Shown here piece after piece: positions 11,641 to 24,386 of a stretch of DNA of 64,000 nucleotides. The stretch comes from Pohlia nutans. Taxonomy: Eukaryota > Streptophyta > Bryopsida > Bryales > Mniaceae. The stretch's first letter is position 1. Each line of letters begins with the position of its first letter. The notes under the pieces are model-generated. The model had not been told where the DNA came from and did no database searches. It saw only the letters and a program-made list of their open reading frames with translations. The DNA lies in the NCBI GenBank assembly GCA_022496805.1, contig CM040090.1:14750001-14814000 (forward strand), in the 5' to 3' direction. Made by a program: the position numbers and the translations under genes.

Positions 11641-12856
11641 ATGGCAAACAGGGGACGTGATCCCGGAGGCATCTGAGTGGGAAGACGCAGTGAAGGTGCT
11701 CCGAATTGTTTTTTGCCATTCTGTAGAGGGTGGAATGTACTTGTGTTTCACCGCTCATATTTGTATTTTAAATAAAGAAAGTCGAAAATATTGCAGTTCC
11801 AAAAACATATAGTCTTTTATGAACTTTTAAACCCCCAACAAGTGCAAGGTGTTCTTCAACATCCTAAACATCTTTAAATGCTACAAGAATTCGTACACAA
11901 CTAAGTAACATCATATAGAATGTGAAAGTGAAGTGCGACGGGTTTCGGTAGTGAGGATTTTTTGATGTAGCCATGGTCAAACGCATGTGTTTCCGGGCAT
12001 GTGTTTCCGGGATTTCCGGGCATGTGTTTTTTAGGGGTGTTTTTTTCCATCAAACGCAATTATCTAGCAATCCGTGCGGTCAAAATCAATGAAATTTGTT
12101 GTGTATGTTTTTCAAATAGTTCAAGACAAGATCTTACGGTTAGAAGGTAAAAAATAACATTTTTTTGGATTTTTTGCATGGGGGAGTAAAAATGGCAGCA
12201 TTGGAGTGTTTTTGGAGGAAAAACACTCCGGTCCTTTAGGGGTTAATATTGAGTGAAAGATGACACTTGTCATTGTATAAAGGAATTTAGTAGGAGTTAA
12301 GCAACTTAACTCCAAACCCTTTGACGCTCCAACGTTCATATTCTCGACGCTGAATGATTTCCGACGCGTCCCTTTACTGCATGTGGTGATATTTTTCATC
12401 TATCCAACATTTTCTTAATTCTTGTGCTAGTTGACTACCACTTGTACGCTACAGATTTTCAAAATAAAATAATGTGAATTTTTGAAACATGACAAAAGTG
12501 GTTTATGTCAAGTTTCATTCTTAGTTCAAAAAGTGGGACCTTAAACATGATTTTTCATAATAAGTAGAATCAAATAATGGAAACCATACCATCTTGTAGT
12601 GCATGTTATTCCAATTTCATTACAATCTTTTTTTATTTATTTGTGTTGATTTTGGATTTTAAATTGAATTTCAAGAGAAAACCTTGCAAAATTAATTAAA
12701 AAATAGTAATAATAAATATGATGAATCCAACCGTATAAATGTTATCTTCGCATTGACATTTACAACTTTGTTTTATACATCAACTCCATTTTTATTTTTC
12801 ATCAAACATTTTATAACAAATTTTTGAAAATTGTGTTGAATCGGGACCTTAAAGGG
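11641..12856. other. Intergenic stretch with an orphan TTAA-element terminus
   Basis: At 12231-12246 GTCCTTTAGGGGTTAA is a typical right end of a TTAA MITE, but I found no matching left end upstream. Short direct repeats of CATGTGTTTCCGGG occur at 11990-12025. At 12847-12860 CTTAAAGGGTTAA looks like the end of another TTAA element abutting family C copy 1. The rest is plain AT-rich sequence. Confidence 0.4.
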
Positions 12857-13083
12857 TTAAAGGGCTTAATGGGGATAGTATATACATTGGCATATATTTG
12901 ACATTTGTTGTAAATAGAAAGTTCCAAATTGAGAACCCAATAGCTCATTAAACTCATGTTGACGTGAATTTTAACTTCACTTTTGATCTTAAACCTATGG
13001 GAGGTGTAGAACTATGCCAAAGACAATGGAATGTTGGTGTATAATACCGGTCACAAAGGGCTCTATAGACCTTTAAGGGTTAA
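12857..13083. mobile_element. TTAA MITE, family C copy 1
   Basis: It ends TAGACCTTTAAGGGTTAA and matches, in reverse, the copy at 36733-36963 (shared TTGTAAATAGAAAGTTCCAA-type core). The left end starts TTAAAGGGCTTAATGG instead of TTAACC-TTTAAAGGG. This suggests that another TTAA element sits in the internal TTAA of its terminus. Confidence 0.75.
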
Positions 13084-13090
13084 GATGTGA

Positions 13091-13150
13091 AAAACAAAGA
13101 TCATTCAAGAGTATTCAAGAGCATTCAAGAGTATTCAAGAGCATTCAAGA
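13091..13150. repeat. 10-bp minisatellite
   Basis: About five tandem units alternate CATTCAAGAG and TATTCAAGAG. No function is evident. Confidence 0.8.
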
Positions 13151-13935
13151 AAATTTTGGAAATTTTAGTAGGGGTACAAAATTTAAGGCTTAAGAATGTT
13201 ATGCCATTGAGAAGTTCAACTTTTATTTGTGTTATATTGGTGGGATCGTTGAATGAATTTGGTGGTTTATTGTACGTAAAGAAAGAAGGAAGAAAGCACA
13301 AGTCGGAACTCAAAACTTGACTTACATTGGATTCAATTGCATGTGGTGACATTCATTTTATCAGTCTTGTGAAGAAAGTTGTGTCAAGTAAGCATTATTC
13401 CTGTGTTCCACAAAAAAGTTGTAGTTTTATTGAAACTTTGCGATTAAGCCCCTACATTAGAGGAGAAGGTAAAAAAAATGTTAAAAAATAAAAAATATAT
13501 CAATACAAAAAGTAAACACTCACATGCTAGCCTTCTTGCCTTCATATAACTAATATTCATTCACATTGATCACCTAGAATGTGATTCAACACGTTTTAAC
13601 AAGCAATTCAATGATCGTTATACATCATATCAACAAAAATCATGACTTTAATTTGGGACAGGCTTCAAGTCCAAATTACAAATTTTTAGTAGGACAGAAT
13701 AAGTATTCATTGGCACAATTGTAAGTTGGATTTCTTTACAATTAAATAAAAATTATTCCAAGTTTTTGCATGTTTCATGTCCAAAAGCTTCAAACAAAAA
13801 GCATCAATATTGCAACACATTTAGAAACCAAATTTGTTTTGAAAGAATTTGTTTATTTCCTTGTGTTGTTATTGGAAAGCTTGTCCGTCCCTAATACTCT
13901 CATCAGACATTGTAATCTCTTATGAACATTCAACA
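13151..13935. other. AT-rich intergenic stretch
   Basis: No gene, RNA or clean transposon end is recognised between the minisatellite and family G copy 1. Confidence 0.4.
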
Positions 13936-14498
13936 TTAACCCTTAAACGTACCACTCCTTTGTAGGAAAGTCAAACTACACAATTTACTGAATTTAGCCT
14001 TCAAGATTTATCAAAATATATTTTGTAATATTTTCATGTATGGAATTGAATGTTTCCTATCAGTCTTGAAATTTTCAGATTTTTTTGATTTAATACGGCA
14101 TTTTTAACAAATTTTTATGTCAAATACTTCAAAAAATAATTTTTATTACAAAAAAGCTTTAAAAATTAATATTTTTTTGGGAGCAGGTACAAATTACAAT
14201 AGAGAATCACATGATATGTTTTCCATAGAAACTTTTTATTTCAATTTTGAAATTCGAAAGCTGAAAATCCTATCATTCCTATGTAGTGTATTTCAAACCT
14301 TGACCTACAAAGCTTGCACAAGCAATAAAATACTCAATAATTGGAATTTTTAAGATTTGAAAAGTGGAGTACAAACTAGACTTAATTAACTTCATTTTCT
14401 TAGTTGGGTGTGTTAGCAACGAAAGTCATCTTCAAGATCAAAATTGGGTTTGACCAACAAACATCCAGTAACTGGATGCGTGGACGTTTAGGGGTTAA
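13936..14498. mobile_element. TTAA MITE, family G copy 1
   Basis: The ends are TTAACCCTTAAACGTACC and GGACGTTTAGGGGTTAA. A near-identical body occurs at 20187-20723. The left terminus contains a second TTAA (CCC-TTAA-ACG), which in copy 2 is occupied by another element. Confidence 0.9.
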
Positions 14499-15456
14499 AA
14501 AATACTCAAGATGTTCAACTAAACACCAAAAATACATATGCTCTTGGGATAAACCTAAGGGTTTAGGCTATAAATTTTGCTTCCCAACTACAGAGGATTA
14601 CACATCAAAAAAGGATGTTCATTCTCAACTCCAAACACAATTTTGTATGTTTCATATTACAGCTAATAGTGCCTATTCTCGTGAATATTCCCATTGCCAA
14701 GGGGTTTCACCTTTAAGTACATCTTTTCAAGCCTTTACTAGAGTTATCCTTAAAGTCACCGTGTGTTTGAATAAGATGCCGTGAATTTTGCTATAATGTA
14801 TTGTTATTTGTGCACCCCAAATAGTTAAAAGGTAGGGAAAAGCTTGGTGGTCTATCATTATTAGGTGTGTAAGAGCTTGGTGGTTTTTAAACTCAAGGGA
14901 AACTAGTTGTTGTTTATTTTTTGAATTGCAAAAATCTGCATCGAATTTGAGCATGTATGGCAAAATTTCCTAAATTTATTAGATTTTGAGTATAAATCTC
15001 GAAATCTAACATGAAATTTGGATGCGTTTAACCTCAAGTGCCTCTAATGTGCTGATCTTTTTTCGAATTGCGGAAATCTACATCAAATTTCATTATAAGT
15101 GGTATATTATGATAAATTCAACAATATAAAAGAAGAATTATTGACATAATGCATGAAATTTGGATGCTTCAAACCTCTAGGGGCCCTAACATGGAATTTT
15201 TCTATTGAATTAAATAAATTTATAATAAATTTGAGTTCTTAGGACTAAATATGCTAAATTTAGTAACATATGCCTATATGTTTGATCCAAATTCGATGTT
15301 CAAAATGCGATTGTACATAACTACGTGTAATTAAAAGTAAAATCAAATGATTTGAGATGAAAACAACATATGAATGAGACGTTTTCGAAAGTAAACGGAT
15401 TTTTAAAAATAATGCTTAGTCAACTTGTTATGCGTCACGATGTTTGCTCCAATAGG
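14499..15456. other. AT-rich intergenic stretch
   Basis: Short ORFs only, none resembling a known family, and no terminal repeats found. Confidence 0.4.
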
Positions 15457-15930
15457 GGGCGGTTTACACTATGGACCACGGAGATTGATCACGGTCCTCT
15501 AAAATCTGTGATAGGCCAAGAAAGTCGTCCTGGTCGGACTTCGCTTTACACTACCTTAGAAAAGAAGATTGATCGCAAAGTTTGAGGTTACCTAAATATG
15601 CTATTTTCTGCCGAGTGGATAATGTTTCATGGTTCAACGGGTTTTCCGTCAAGTCACGGCAAATAGGTCGACTCGACGGAAATCAAGGGGACCGTTGGGC
15701 AGAAAATTAGTGATTGGCCAAAATTCGATTATTTTACTGTTTTTACTAAAAAAATCAGCCCAAAGTCATCCCGGTCGAAATCCACTTTACACTATGAGAA
15801 GTGACCAAGACATTTTTTAAAATGATTTCTAATTTTTCATGGTGACTCACGGCTCTAGACCGAGAGCCGTGACCATGAAATGATTTTGATTCTCTTGATC
15901 AATCTTTATGGTCCGTAGTGTAAACCGCCC
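15457..15930. mobile_element. TIR element family P copy 1 (unclassified)
   Basis: The left end GGGCGGTTTACACTATGGAC and the right end GTCCGTAGTGTAAACCGCCC are inverted with one mismatch. Internal partial repeats of TTTACACTA occur near 15545 and 15785, giving a fold-back architecture. Copies lie at 21117-21822 and 50693-52290. No convincing target duplication could be read. Confidence 0.8.
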
Positions 15931-17466
15931 TTCAAACATGCGTATAAAGAAATAAAGAAAACAAGGTTAAAATCATCATAGATATGCATTACAAATTTTA
16001 TATTATGCATTATATGGTGAAAAGAATATCACCTATACATCCTAGAATGCTTATATATTGAACTTGACAACCCTAACTAGTGTCATCTGCAAAAATAGAG
16101 TTGCCAGAGCACGACCTTTGAGAGGTAAATGTGAAATGTGTAGAATATGATATAGAGTGGGCATTATATATTAGGAATACCTAAAATGAGCTTTTAAAAA
16201 AGTCATTTCGTAGTTGAGCGCGATACCTCAAAGAACATGCTTGCCAACCTCGTGGAGCTTGGCAAGGCTACCAAAGCTATAGCCCTTGGCCAACCGGCCA
16301 AAACCGTGGCTCTTGGCGAGCCCTGCGGCCCGAGCTGTTATGTTTATTTTGTTTTATTTTCAAATCTTGTTTTCAAATTTTAATAATTTAAATTTCAAAC
16401 TTTTTAAAAATTTAAAAATTGTTTGTTTGTTTAAAAAAAAAATAGTTTAGTTTTTTATTGTTTTGTTTCTTTTTGGGGGGTTTTTGTTTTGTGTTTTGTC
16501 GGTTTTTTTCCTATTTTTTTTCTTCGTGATTTTTGTTTTTATGTAAAATAATATATTTTTCTAGGTCTTTTTCAAAATTCCAATTTTTATCAAATAATTA
16601 ATTTAAATTTCTTTTCTCTCTTCTCTTCTAAATTTTTCTCTTCCTTTTGCTATGAACACTTGTTCATTTTCTAAATTATTTTGGCATCCTATGTTATCAG
16701 TTTTTTTATTTATCAACAAGGAAATATTATAGTATTAGAATGTACAAAGCATAATACCACAGTGTAGAGGAGGATTGTCATACCCCAAGTGCAAACTTTC
16801 ATAATTTAGTGTTTTATTTTGTTAAAAAAAACCATTTTGACATAGATGAAAACAATTCTCTCCTGATAAAAGAGCAAGTATGCTTATTTTTGGCTTGCAA
16901 TCATTGTTCATCCAAAAGGCTAATTCATTTATTTTTTCAATTTTATTTTTTAATCAAATTTGATACAATCCCTTTTAAAAATTAAAAGAAATTTTATTTA
17001 CTTTTACATTAAGATCAATAATATTTCAAAATCTCTTCAAACAATGTGTACTATAAGAATGCAATATTTCTAAATCTCTTCAAACAATGTGTACTATAAG
17101 AATGCAATGATGATTGTGCATCTCCAAGAACAGAAATTGTGACCATATAAGATACTTGAATAAAATCACCCTTGATTTATTTAATGCGTTTGATTCCAAT
17201 ATAAGTAAAATTTGACATGCATTGTTCATGAATAGTCCTTTGGTCAATACTCTTAGATTTGGGGGCACTTGTGGGAACCTCGGGGTGGGAACTCTCTTTT
17301 AGCATCGGGGACGTCATGAGTTCTATAACCCGTTGCCGTGCATGGCCTTGCTTTACATTATTCTTCAACTCACCATTGACTAGTTTTGTAGTCTTTTTGA
17401 ATTCAAACGAGTATGAGGTGCATTTAAGGTGAGTTTAAGGTGAATTGTTGCTTTGAGACACCAGAG
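15931..17466. repeat. Intergenic stretch with a 43-bp tandem duplication
   Basis: A 43-bp unit starting ATATTTC is repeated directly at 17021-17063 and 17064-17106. A small GC-rich patch at 16200-16340 has no recognisable coding content. The remainder is very AT-rich with homopolymer T runs. Confidence 0.6.
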
Positions 17467-18015
17467 TTAACTCCAAATGATAGAGGGGGTAAGGACAAAA
17501 CCTAGATGTGTTATAAAATATTACTTCTACAACTTTGATGAAGTTCAATTCAAAAGAGAGAATGAAAAGCATGACGTTAACTAATTATCTGTATGGTCAA
17601 ACTTTCAAGAAAAATGTTCTAGATATTCGGTTCATGAATTTAGAAGCATTTATAGCTGAATATTTACAATAATTACACCTTTAGTTTTAAAATTTGAAAT
17701 TTGATATGATTGATTAAACTCAACATTCTATTCTAAAATAGACAATGGCAAAAATTTCAAAGGAGAGAACATCATTACTTTTCCAAAATAGTAAGTTTTA
17801 TAACTCTAGAACAATGTTGAGGTGTTTGTATTTGAAAAGTTCTCTTAGGTGGAGTTTAACTCGGATTGATATGATTCAAATCTGGTTGGAAAATAGACTT
17901 GATTTCCTATTTGAAATTATTTTTTATTTTTTATAAAAATATATTTTTCATCTTAGGTAGCATGTAAAAAAACGGCAGCGGCCATAAAAAGATCGTTTTA
18001 TCACTTAGGGGTTAA
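17467..18015. mobile_element. TTAA MITE, family H copy 1
   Basis: The left end is TTAACTCCAAATGATAGAGG and the right end is ATCACTTAGGGGTTAA. The body matches family H copy 2 at 23402-23949 (shared GGACAAAAC-type start, AATTTTTCAA core and GGCCATAAAA near the right end). Confidence 0.85.
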
Positions 18016-18795
18016 CCGGAAAGAATGCCTCCGAATGGAAAGAAACCTCAAACTAACCTTAGACTCGTTTTCAGTTCAAAAAGACTGCAAAATTAGTCTT
18101 TAGTGAGTTGGAGAATAATCTTAAGCAAAACCTTGCATTGTCCACATGAGTCAAGAACTCCTGACCTCCCCAATACTAGAGGAGGGTTTCCACAAGTTTC
18201 CCGAGGCAAACATAAAAGATGAAGGAACCAAGGGACTATTCATGTGCAATTCGTGTCAAAAATGGATAATATCAGCTCGCAAACTCTACATAGACTCAAC
18301 AACAAGAGCTTCTTGGTTTCAACAAAGTCAACTCTTTTTGGTCAACTCTAATAGAACCTACCCCACGGCTAGAGCCTTGTTGTATTTGTATCCGTCTTGC
18401 AACAAAGGTTCTCTTCATTTGTGCCAGAAATAAAATGACTGGCACCAACCCAAATTTTGTAGTCTCTTATATGAAGTACAAAGCGTCACAATACTATGTC
18501 CCTACATTGCTTGGTATCCGTCACGATACTATGTCACAAAATCATCCACATTTCACATCCATACATTTCATTCAATTTTTCATCACGTTCTCAAATCATT
18601 CTCCACAATTCCCATCATGTTTCCTAAGCTTCCCATCACATCTTCTATTGTTCCTGTCATGTCATAATGTTCCCAAGTTCTCTTTATGTTCCCAAAGTTC
18701 CCATGTTCTCTTTATGTTCCCAATGCAATGTTGGTGCGTTGCAACAAGGTATTTGTTAGTGTGTAAGGTAATTATATGTAAAAGCGACCCTTTCT
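18016..18795. other. Intergenic stretch
   Basis: No gene recognised. Short imperfect repeats of TTCTCTTTATGTTCCCAA occur near 18680-18720. Confidence 0.4.
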
Positions 18796-19372
18796 TTAAC
18801 CCCTAACCGCCCAACCATGCATATTTTGCATGATGTACGGATTTGAACTCCAATTTCTCATCCATCATGCACTTTTTGCAGTGTGGATTTTTTACTCAAA
18901 CTTTTATGGGAACTTAGTTTTGTGCATGTGTGATCCGATTAGAAAAGGGATGGTTTGTGAAAATTTTATGCCTCATTTCATGTTGTAGTGTTCCACCCAA
19001 AATTTTGAAGATTTTAGTCTAAAAGTGCTCTTGAAAAAGTCAACTACTAAAATTAAGCAACCGAAAAATCTCCAAAAATCACTACACTTAGAGTATTACA
19101 TTTCAACCCATCCCAAAAAAATTCATTATTAGATTGTTAATATCTTATTCGTAATCATATTACAAAAGAGTGTTAAATTTTAAGTTTGAAAATTTAATAC
19201 ACAAATATTGGTGATAGCAATTGCAAATCTAACCTTATGGATAGAATCTAAAATTCATAATGTACAACTTTTATTCATTCATCAAGTTGTAAATACCCCT
19301 CTTAGTTGCATTTTATAATGCATCTTCAAAAAACTGCCAAATCTGAAAAGGGTGAGAACGTTTAGGGGTTAA
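18796..19372. mobile_element. TTAA MITE, family E copy 1 (deletion derivative of the full-length piggyBac element)
   Basis: The left end TTAACCCCTAACCGCCCAAC, then ATGCATATTTTGCATG, matches the left end of the element at 44260. The right end GTGAGAACGTTTAGGGGTTAA-type sequence matches its right end at 50549. The transposase region is absent. Its final TTAA (19369-19372) is also the first TTAA of family G copy 2. Confidence 0.9.
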
Positions 19373-20723
19373 CCCTTAACCCTTTAACGCCCAGGGTACT
19401 GTAGCTCAGAGCCCTGGATTTCAGTAGATTTTTTCACTGTGGTTGAGACTACCAAAAATAGAATGGGTTAAATTAGAAAATAACCGTACAATTCTATTCT
19501 CAACTCGAGAGCACACATTTTATTAAAATTTGAGAATCATCCGATGGTGGGATCGGAAGATTATAGTATGTATTTGAACTGTATAATGCATGCTCAAAAA
19601 CGAGATTTTGGGGGGTGTGTGACTTCAAAGTTAAATAGAATTTGAGGTAAATTTTCAAAAATAAAAGCAAAGAAGTTCAGCTATGCCCTATGTCAACACC
19701 TCTCCGTTGCAATCTTTCATATCAAGAATAGACTCACACATAATTATTGTGAGATTTATAAGTGAAAGTGACTTTTCCATGTACGGTTTAGGACAAAATT
19801 TTATACGTTGAAAATTGACAGGAGTGGGTACATTAGTCAAGATCGGATTACACACACTAATGGAAGATGAAGAAGTGAACACAATCCAAAAAAGTAAAAC
19901 AAGATAACAAACTTCCAAACACAAGAAATACTACACAATACATATGTTGTATTTGTAAGTATTTACTGTATTTTCAAGTATTTGCAGTATTTTTGCGTTC
20001 TGTTGATAGGTATTTTGATAGTTGTACAATTCCAAATTGAAAATTTCTTTTTCTGGAAGGTGCGTAATGTATGTGGGCAAATCTGAACTTCAAAACTGAA
20101 GTTCCAATTCTTCACGGATTCTCTGCTATTTGCATTTCGGACGTTGTAGTGACCATAATGTGGTCAGCTGGGCACTAAAGGGTTAAACGTACCACTCCTT
20201 TGTAGGAAAGTCAAATTACACAATTTAGCCTTCAAGATTTATCAAAATATATTTTGTAAATATTTTTCATGCATGGAATTGAATGTTTCCTATCAGTCTT
20301 GAAATTTTCAGATTTTTTTAATCTAATATGGCCTTTTTAACAAATTTTTAAGTCAAATACTTCAAAAAATAAATTTTATTACAAAAAAGCTTTAAAAAAT
20401 TAATATTTTTTTGGGAGTAGGTACAAATTACAATGGAGAATCACATGATATGTTTTCCATAGAATTTTTGTATTTAAAATTTGAAATTCAAAAGGTGAAC
20501 ATCCTACGTAGTGTAATTCAAACTTTGAGCTACAAAGCTTGCACAAGCAATAAAATACTCAATAATTGGAATTTTTAAGATTTGAAAAGTGAAGTACAAA
20601 CTAGACTTAATTAACTTCATTTTCTTACTTGGGTGTATTAGCAACAAAAATCATCTTCAAGATCAAAATTGGGTTTGACCAACAAACATCTAGTAACTGG
20701 ATGCGTGGACGTTTAGGGGTTAA
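19369..20723. mobile_element. TTAA MITE, family G copy 2, split by a nested element
   Basis: The left terminus TTAACCC (19369-19375) is separated from the rest (ACGTACCACTCC, from 20187) by family F copy 1. Family F sits exactly in the TTAA of CCC-TTAA-ACG. The right end GACGTTTAGGGGTTAA is at 20723. The intact arrangement is seen at 13936. Confidence 0.9.
19376..20186. mobile_element. TTAA MITE, family F copy 1, nested in family G
   Basis: The ends are TTAACCCTTTAACGCCCAGG and CTGGGCACTAAAGGGTTAA. It is 811 bp including both TTAA sites. A very similar copy is at 26963-27770. The small ORFs inside are not recognisable proteins. Confidence 0.9.
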
Positions 20724-21005
20724 AGCGTCCCTAGCTCAATATTCTATAATTAGACTCTGACATCCTACTATTGATGAGAATGTGTACAATCTGAACATCA
20801 AAGTTTGATGTTGCTTTAATGTCAACCTATAGTCAGCATTTTGGAAATCCATAACTTATTCATACGGTGTCCAAGTAATGCATGCTAAAGTGCATTGGAA
20901 TCCTGTTGAACTTGTTAGTAAGATCCATTGAAGATAGTTTGTGTTTTATATGTGTAAATAGGCTCAGTCGATAAGGTGGATGTTTTAAGGTATACTTACC
21001 TTTAC

Positions 21006-21006
<1 letters not shown>

Positions 21007-21088
<82 letters not shown>
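21007..21088. repeat. (AT)n microsatellite
   Basis: About 80 bp of uninterrupted AT dinucleotide repeat, likely to form cruciforms and prone to length change. Confidence 0.95.
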
Positions 21089-21093
<5 letters not shown>

Positions 21094-21116
21094 TTATTTT
21101 TCTAAATTTTACTCAA

Positions 21117-21822
21117 GGGCGGTTTACACTACAGACCAAGAACTCGTCCCATGTAGCTCCATCAACTCGTCTCAGGATGACTTGGGTTTAATTTGCATTA
21201 CAAGAAAAAAATAAAAGTGACCAAAGGAGTTGAGGTCCTCAAAAGGCCTAGAAACAAGCCTAGTGAATAATGTTGAAGGGTCCCTCGGATTTTGTGGTGA
21301 GAGAGGCAAAAAGGGTTCTCTCATTGCTGAACGAGGAGACCATGGGCTTGAAATGCCGTTTTATTATTATTTTAGGTCCTGGTCAAAGTTCGGTTTACAC
21401 TTAGTGAGAGGCCCAAGGGCTTTAAAAATTACATTTTTTTGAAGTGTGACCATGGAAGTGTGACCATGGAATTAATTATTTTTCCTTGGTCATGGCTCTT
21501 GGTCCGGGATTTCAATAAATCCCTCGGTGGTCTTGAATGAATGGGGACAAAAGTGCCCCCTATTTTTGTCCTTGTCAGGGCCCACCTTAAAAAACAACCC
21601 CCTCCTCCAATGGTTTTTTATTCCCAAATAGGTACTCCCAAGGTAATTTGGGGCCGTTGGTCCCAATTTTGCCAAAAAATTGCCAAAACAGCACCGAAGG
21701 TGCTGAAAATGGAAATTTCAGAAAAGGGGGGGGGGGGGCATGAATAGTGGTCTCGCAGGGGTCTCGCATTCAAGACCACCGGGGATATAGAGACGGGGCT
21801 TGGTCCGTAGTGTAAACCGCCC
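21117..21822. mobile_element. TIR element family P copy 2
   Basis: The left end is GGGCGGTTTACACTACAGAC and the right end is GTCCGTAGTGTAAACCGCCC. The interior contains a further GTTTACACTTAGTG near 21390 and a G run at 21725-21738. No protein is recognised. Confidence 0.8.
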
Positions 21823-21856
21823 TTCATGCTCAAAGCAAAAATAAGCAGATAAGTTA

Positions 21857-22254
21857 GAGCATCCTAAGTCCTGAGACGAATGCTCACTGCAACGGCAACT
21901 GGCGGGCACAAAATCCCATGGCGCGGGCCAACGCCCTCGGTATCCGTCCCGTCACTGCGCAGCTCACGCCATAGCACCTCCCGCTCTCAACAATTTTTGC
22001 TTGTTTTCTGTGAGAGAAAGTCCTCCCGGTAGCAGTCCTGACAGAGTCCCTGATTGTCTGCAAGCCAACGAGATTCTAACAACGTGGAGTCCCTGCGCCA
22101 CCTGGCTGCCCACGTAGTAGCATAAGTTCCTTGCCGGGACAGTTGACGGGAGATACGTTGGACCCTCCTCCCTGCTCATGCTCCCGCTCCTTTGCAGGCC
22201 TCTCTGCAAAAGCTCATTGCCGGGAACTGTGGAGGGAGACGACTGAGGATGCCC
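21857..22254. mobile_element. PIF/Harbinger-like MITE
   Basis: The left end GAGCATCCTAAGTC and the right end GACTGAGGATGCCC are imperfect inverted repeats. They are flanked by TTA at 21854-21856 and 22255-22257, the PIF/Harbinger-type duplication. The interior is more GC-rich than its surroundings and non-coding. Confidence 0.6.
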
Positions 22255-22435
22255 TTAGGGGCCCTCCCAAGAGCAGTCCAAAACAGACCTTTATGGGTAC
22301 TTGAGGGGAATGAAATCAGGCAGCCCTGATTTCCATCATCTGGCAGACTTGAGAGTCTGTCATGCACTGTACAATTGTACAGTACACTAGTAAGAGCTCT
22401 GATCCCACTTGTGCGAGTTTCTGGAGAAGTTGTTA

Positions 22436-22747
22436 GAGCATGGCCACCCATGGCCTCAGAGGGTCTCTGACCTCAAGAAGTGGATGAAAAGTTTCAAGGG
22501 GCCTTTCAAAATGCTTCTTGACTCTGGATTCTTGCGTGTTAGAAATTGGGCCTTGAAAACACTATTGCGTTGATTATTCAATGATTATTCCTCCCATTCT
22601 ACTTGTCATTGGTTCATTGACTATTTGATGCGCACTTTTGATATGTGAAGGGCGTGCAAGGGTGGGGGAGTGTGAGTGCAAGGGCCCTTCAGATATAGAT
22701 GAATAATTTGAGAGGGTTCGTCCTAGAGTGCATGGGTGGGAATGCTC
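22436..22747. mobile_element. PIF/Harbinger-like MITE
   Basis: The left end GAGCATGGCCACCCATGG and the right end CATGGGTGGGAATGCTC are inverted, with TTA duplicates at 22433-22435 and 22748-22750. Confidence 0.75.
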
Positions 22748-22929
22748 TTATGGCACTCTGTATTTATTTGTACTGTAGTGTATCTTTGGGTCAATTGGGT
22801 GTGCTGGGCACATTTTTCCACCACCCAGCACGATTTCACTGGCTGCCAGTCCATGTTGCATGATGGGCGGTTATTGCATGCCATAGATTTCTAGAATGTA
22901 GCCCACTGCTAGATTCTGGGGTTTTACCC

Positions 22930-24386
22930 TTAACCCCTAACCGCCCAACCATGCAGATTTTGCTTGATGTACAGATTGTCATGCAGGTTTCTCATTCGTT
23001 GAGTACCTTTTGCAGAGTGGATTTTTTATTGAATATTTTAGAGGTAGTTAACTTCACAATGGTGAAAAATGGTACTTAAAGTTTTTCTAAGGTGTGAATT
23101 TCTGAGGAGGCAAATTGAATGAAACTCCCGGCAAGACCAAAAAATGGCTTTTGTATGATCAGAGGCAGTTTTTGGATGAAAAAGGAATGATGAATTTCTT
23201 TCAATTCTTTTTGTGAAGGATTTTCATTGGTCATGCCATGTCTTCAAGTTAAATTCATGTCATTCAAGTTGTTTTTGAATTTTACATGGGGTCCCAAGTA
23301 CAAAAAGAGTAGTAAAAATGGTGCACCATGTTACGTAGTGTATTTTTGATTGTTTTTTTGCTTAAACTAAATTTAAACCATGAAAATGAGTTTTATTGCA
23401 TTTAACCCCTAAATGACGGAGGGGGTAAGGGCAAAACATAAATGTGTTATAAAAAATTACTTCTTCAACTTTGATGAAGTTTGGTCCAAAAAAGAAAATG
23501 AGGAGCTTGATGTTTAGTAATTTTCCATACGGTCAAATATCAAAAAATAGCTTTTTATCATCTCATAATGAATTTTGAAGCATTTAACTTCAAATATTTA
23601 TAAGAATCACAAATTTTATTTTTAGAATTTGAAATCTTGTACGATTTGTTACAACTTGACATTCTATTCTAAAATCAAAAATTGCAAATTTTTCAATGGA
23701 GAGAACATCATTACTTTCCCCAAATAGTAAGTTTTCTAACACTAGACAATGTAGAAGTGTTTTTCTTTGAAAATTTCTCCCGGGTGGAGTTTAATTCGGA
23801 CTGACGTGATTCAAATTGGGTTGGAAAGTAGACTTGATTACCTTTTTAAAAATATTTTTTATTTTCTATAAAAATGTTTTTTCTATTTCGGGCAGGCCAT
23901 AAAAAAGGGCAGAGACCATAAAATGGTTGATCCGTCACTCAGGGGTTAAGCTTAATTCACAAAATGAAGCTTACCAAGTCTAGTCTCTACTCTACTTTGA
24001 ATATTTGGAAAATTTTGATAATTGAGTGTTTTATTGGAGTTACAAGTTTGGTGGGTATTACCATGGTGTAGCAATTTTCTAGATTCAAACACATATGATT
24101 TTCATTTACCATAATGTTATTCATTATAAATTTCACCTTTGGTTAGAAAATCATAATTTTTGAGCATATTTTGTAACTGGAATGAATTGTTTTACAAACA
24201 ATTCAAAATATCACAGTAATTTCAAAATTTCACCAAAATTTATAAAAAATTCATGATTTGTAGAAAACACATGGCTTCATTTACTAAAAATATAAAGTTG
24301 AATTCTTATCTTATTTATAGTGGAAAATTGAGTGTCACATATAAAAGATGATTCCATGGTCATAGGCCCAGGCCATTAGGGGTTAA
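22930..24386. mobile_element. TTAA element, family E copy 2, split by a nested element
   Basis: The left end TTAACCCCTAACCGCCCAAC is shared with family E and with the full-length piggyBac element. The shared subterminal GAGGTAGTTA is also present. The right end is GGCCATTAGGGGTTAA. Family H copy 2 sits in an internal TTAA (23402). Pairing of these two ends as one element is inferred, because each lacks a partner otherwise. Confidence 0.7.
23402..23949. mobile_element. TTAA MITE, family H copy 2, nested
   Basis: The ends are TTAACCCCTAAATGACGG and CCGTCACTCAGGGGTTAA, inverted with mismatches. It matches copy 1 at 17467-18015 along its length. Confidence 0.9.

Noticed and set aside
16200..16340. 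GC-rich patch as a gene remnant
   Set aside because: Too short, no open frame with a recognisable motif on either strand.
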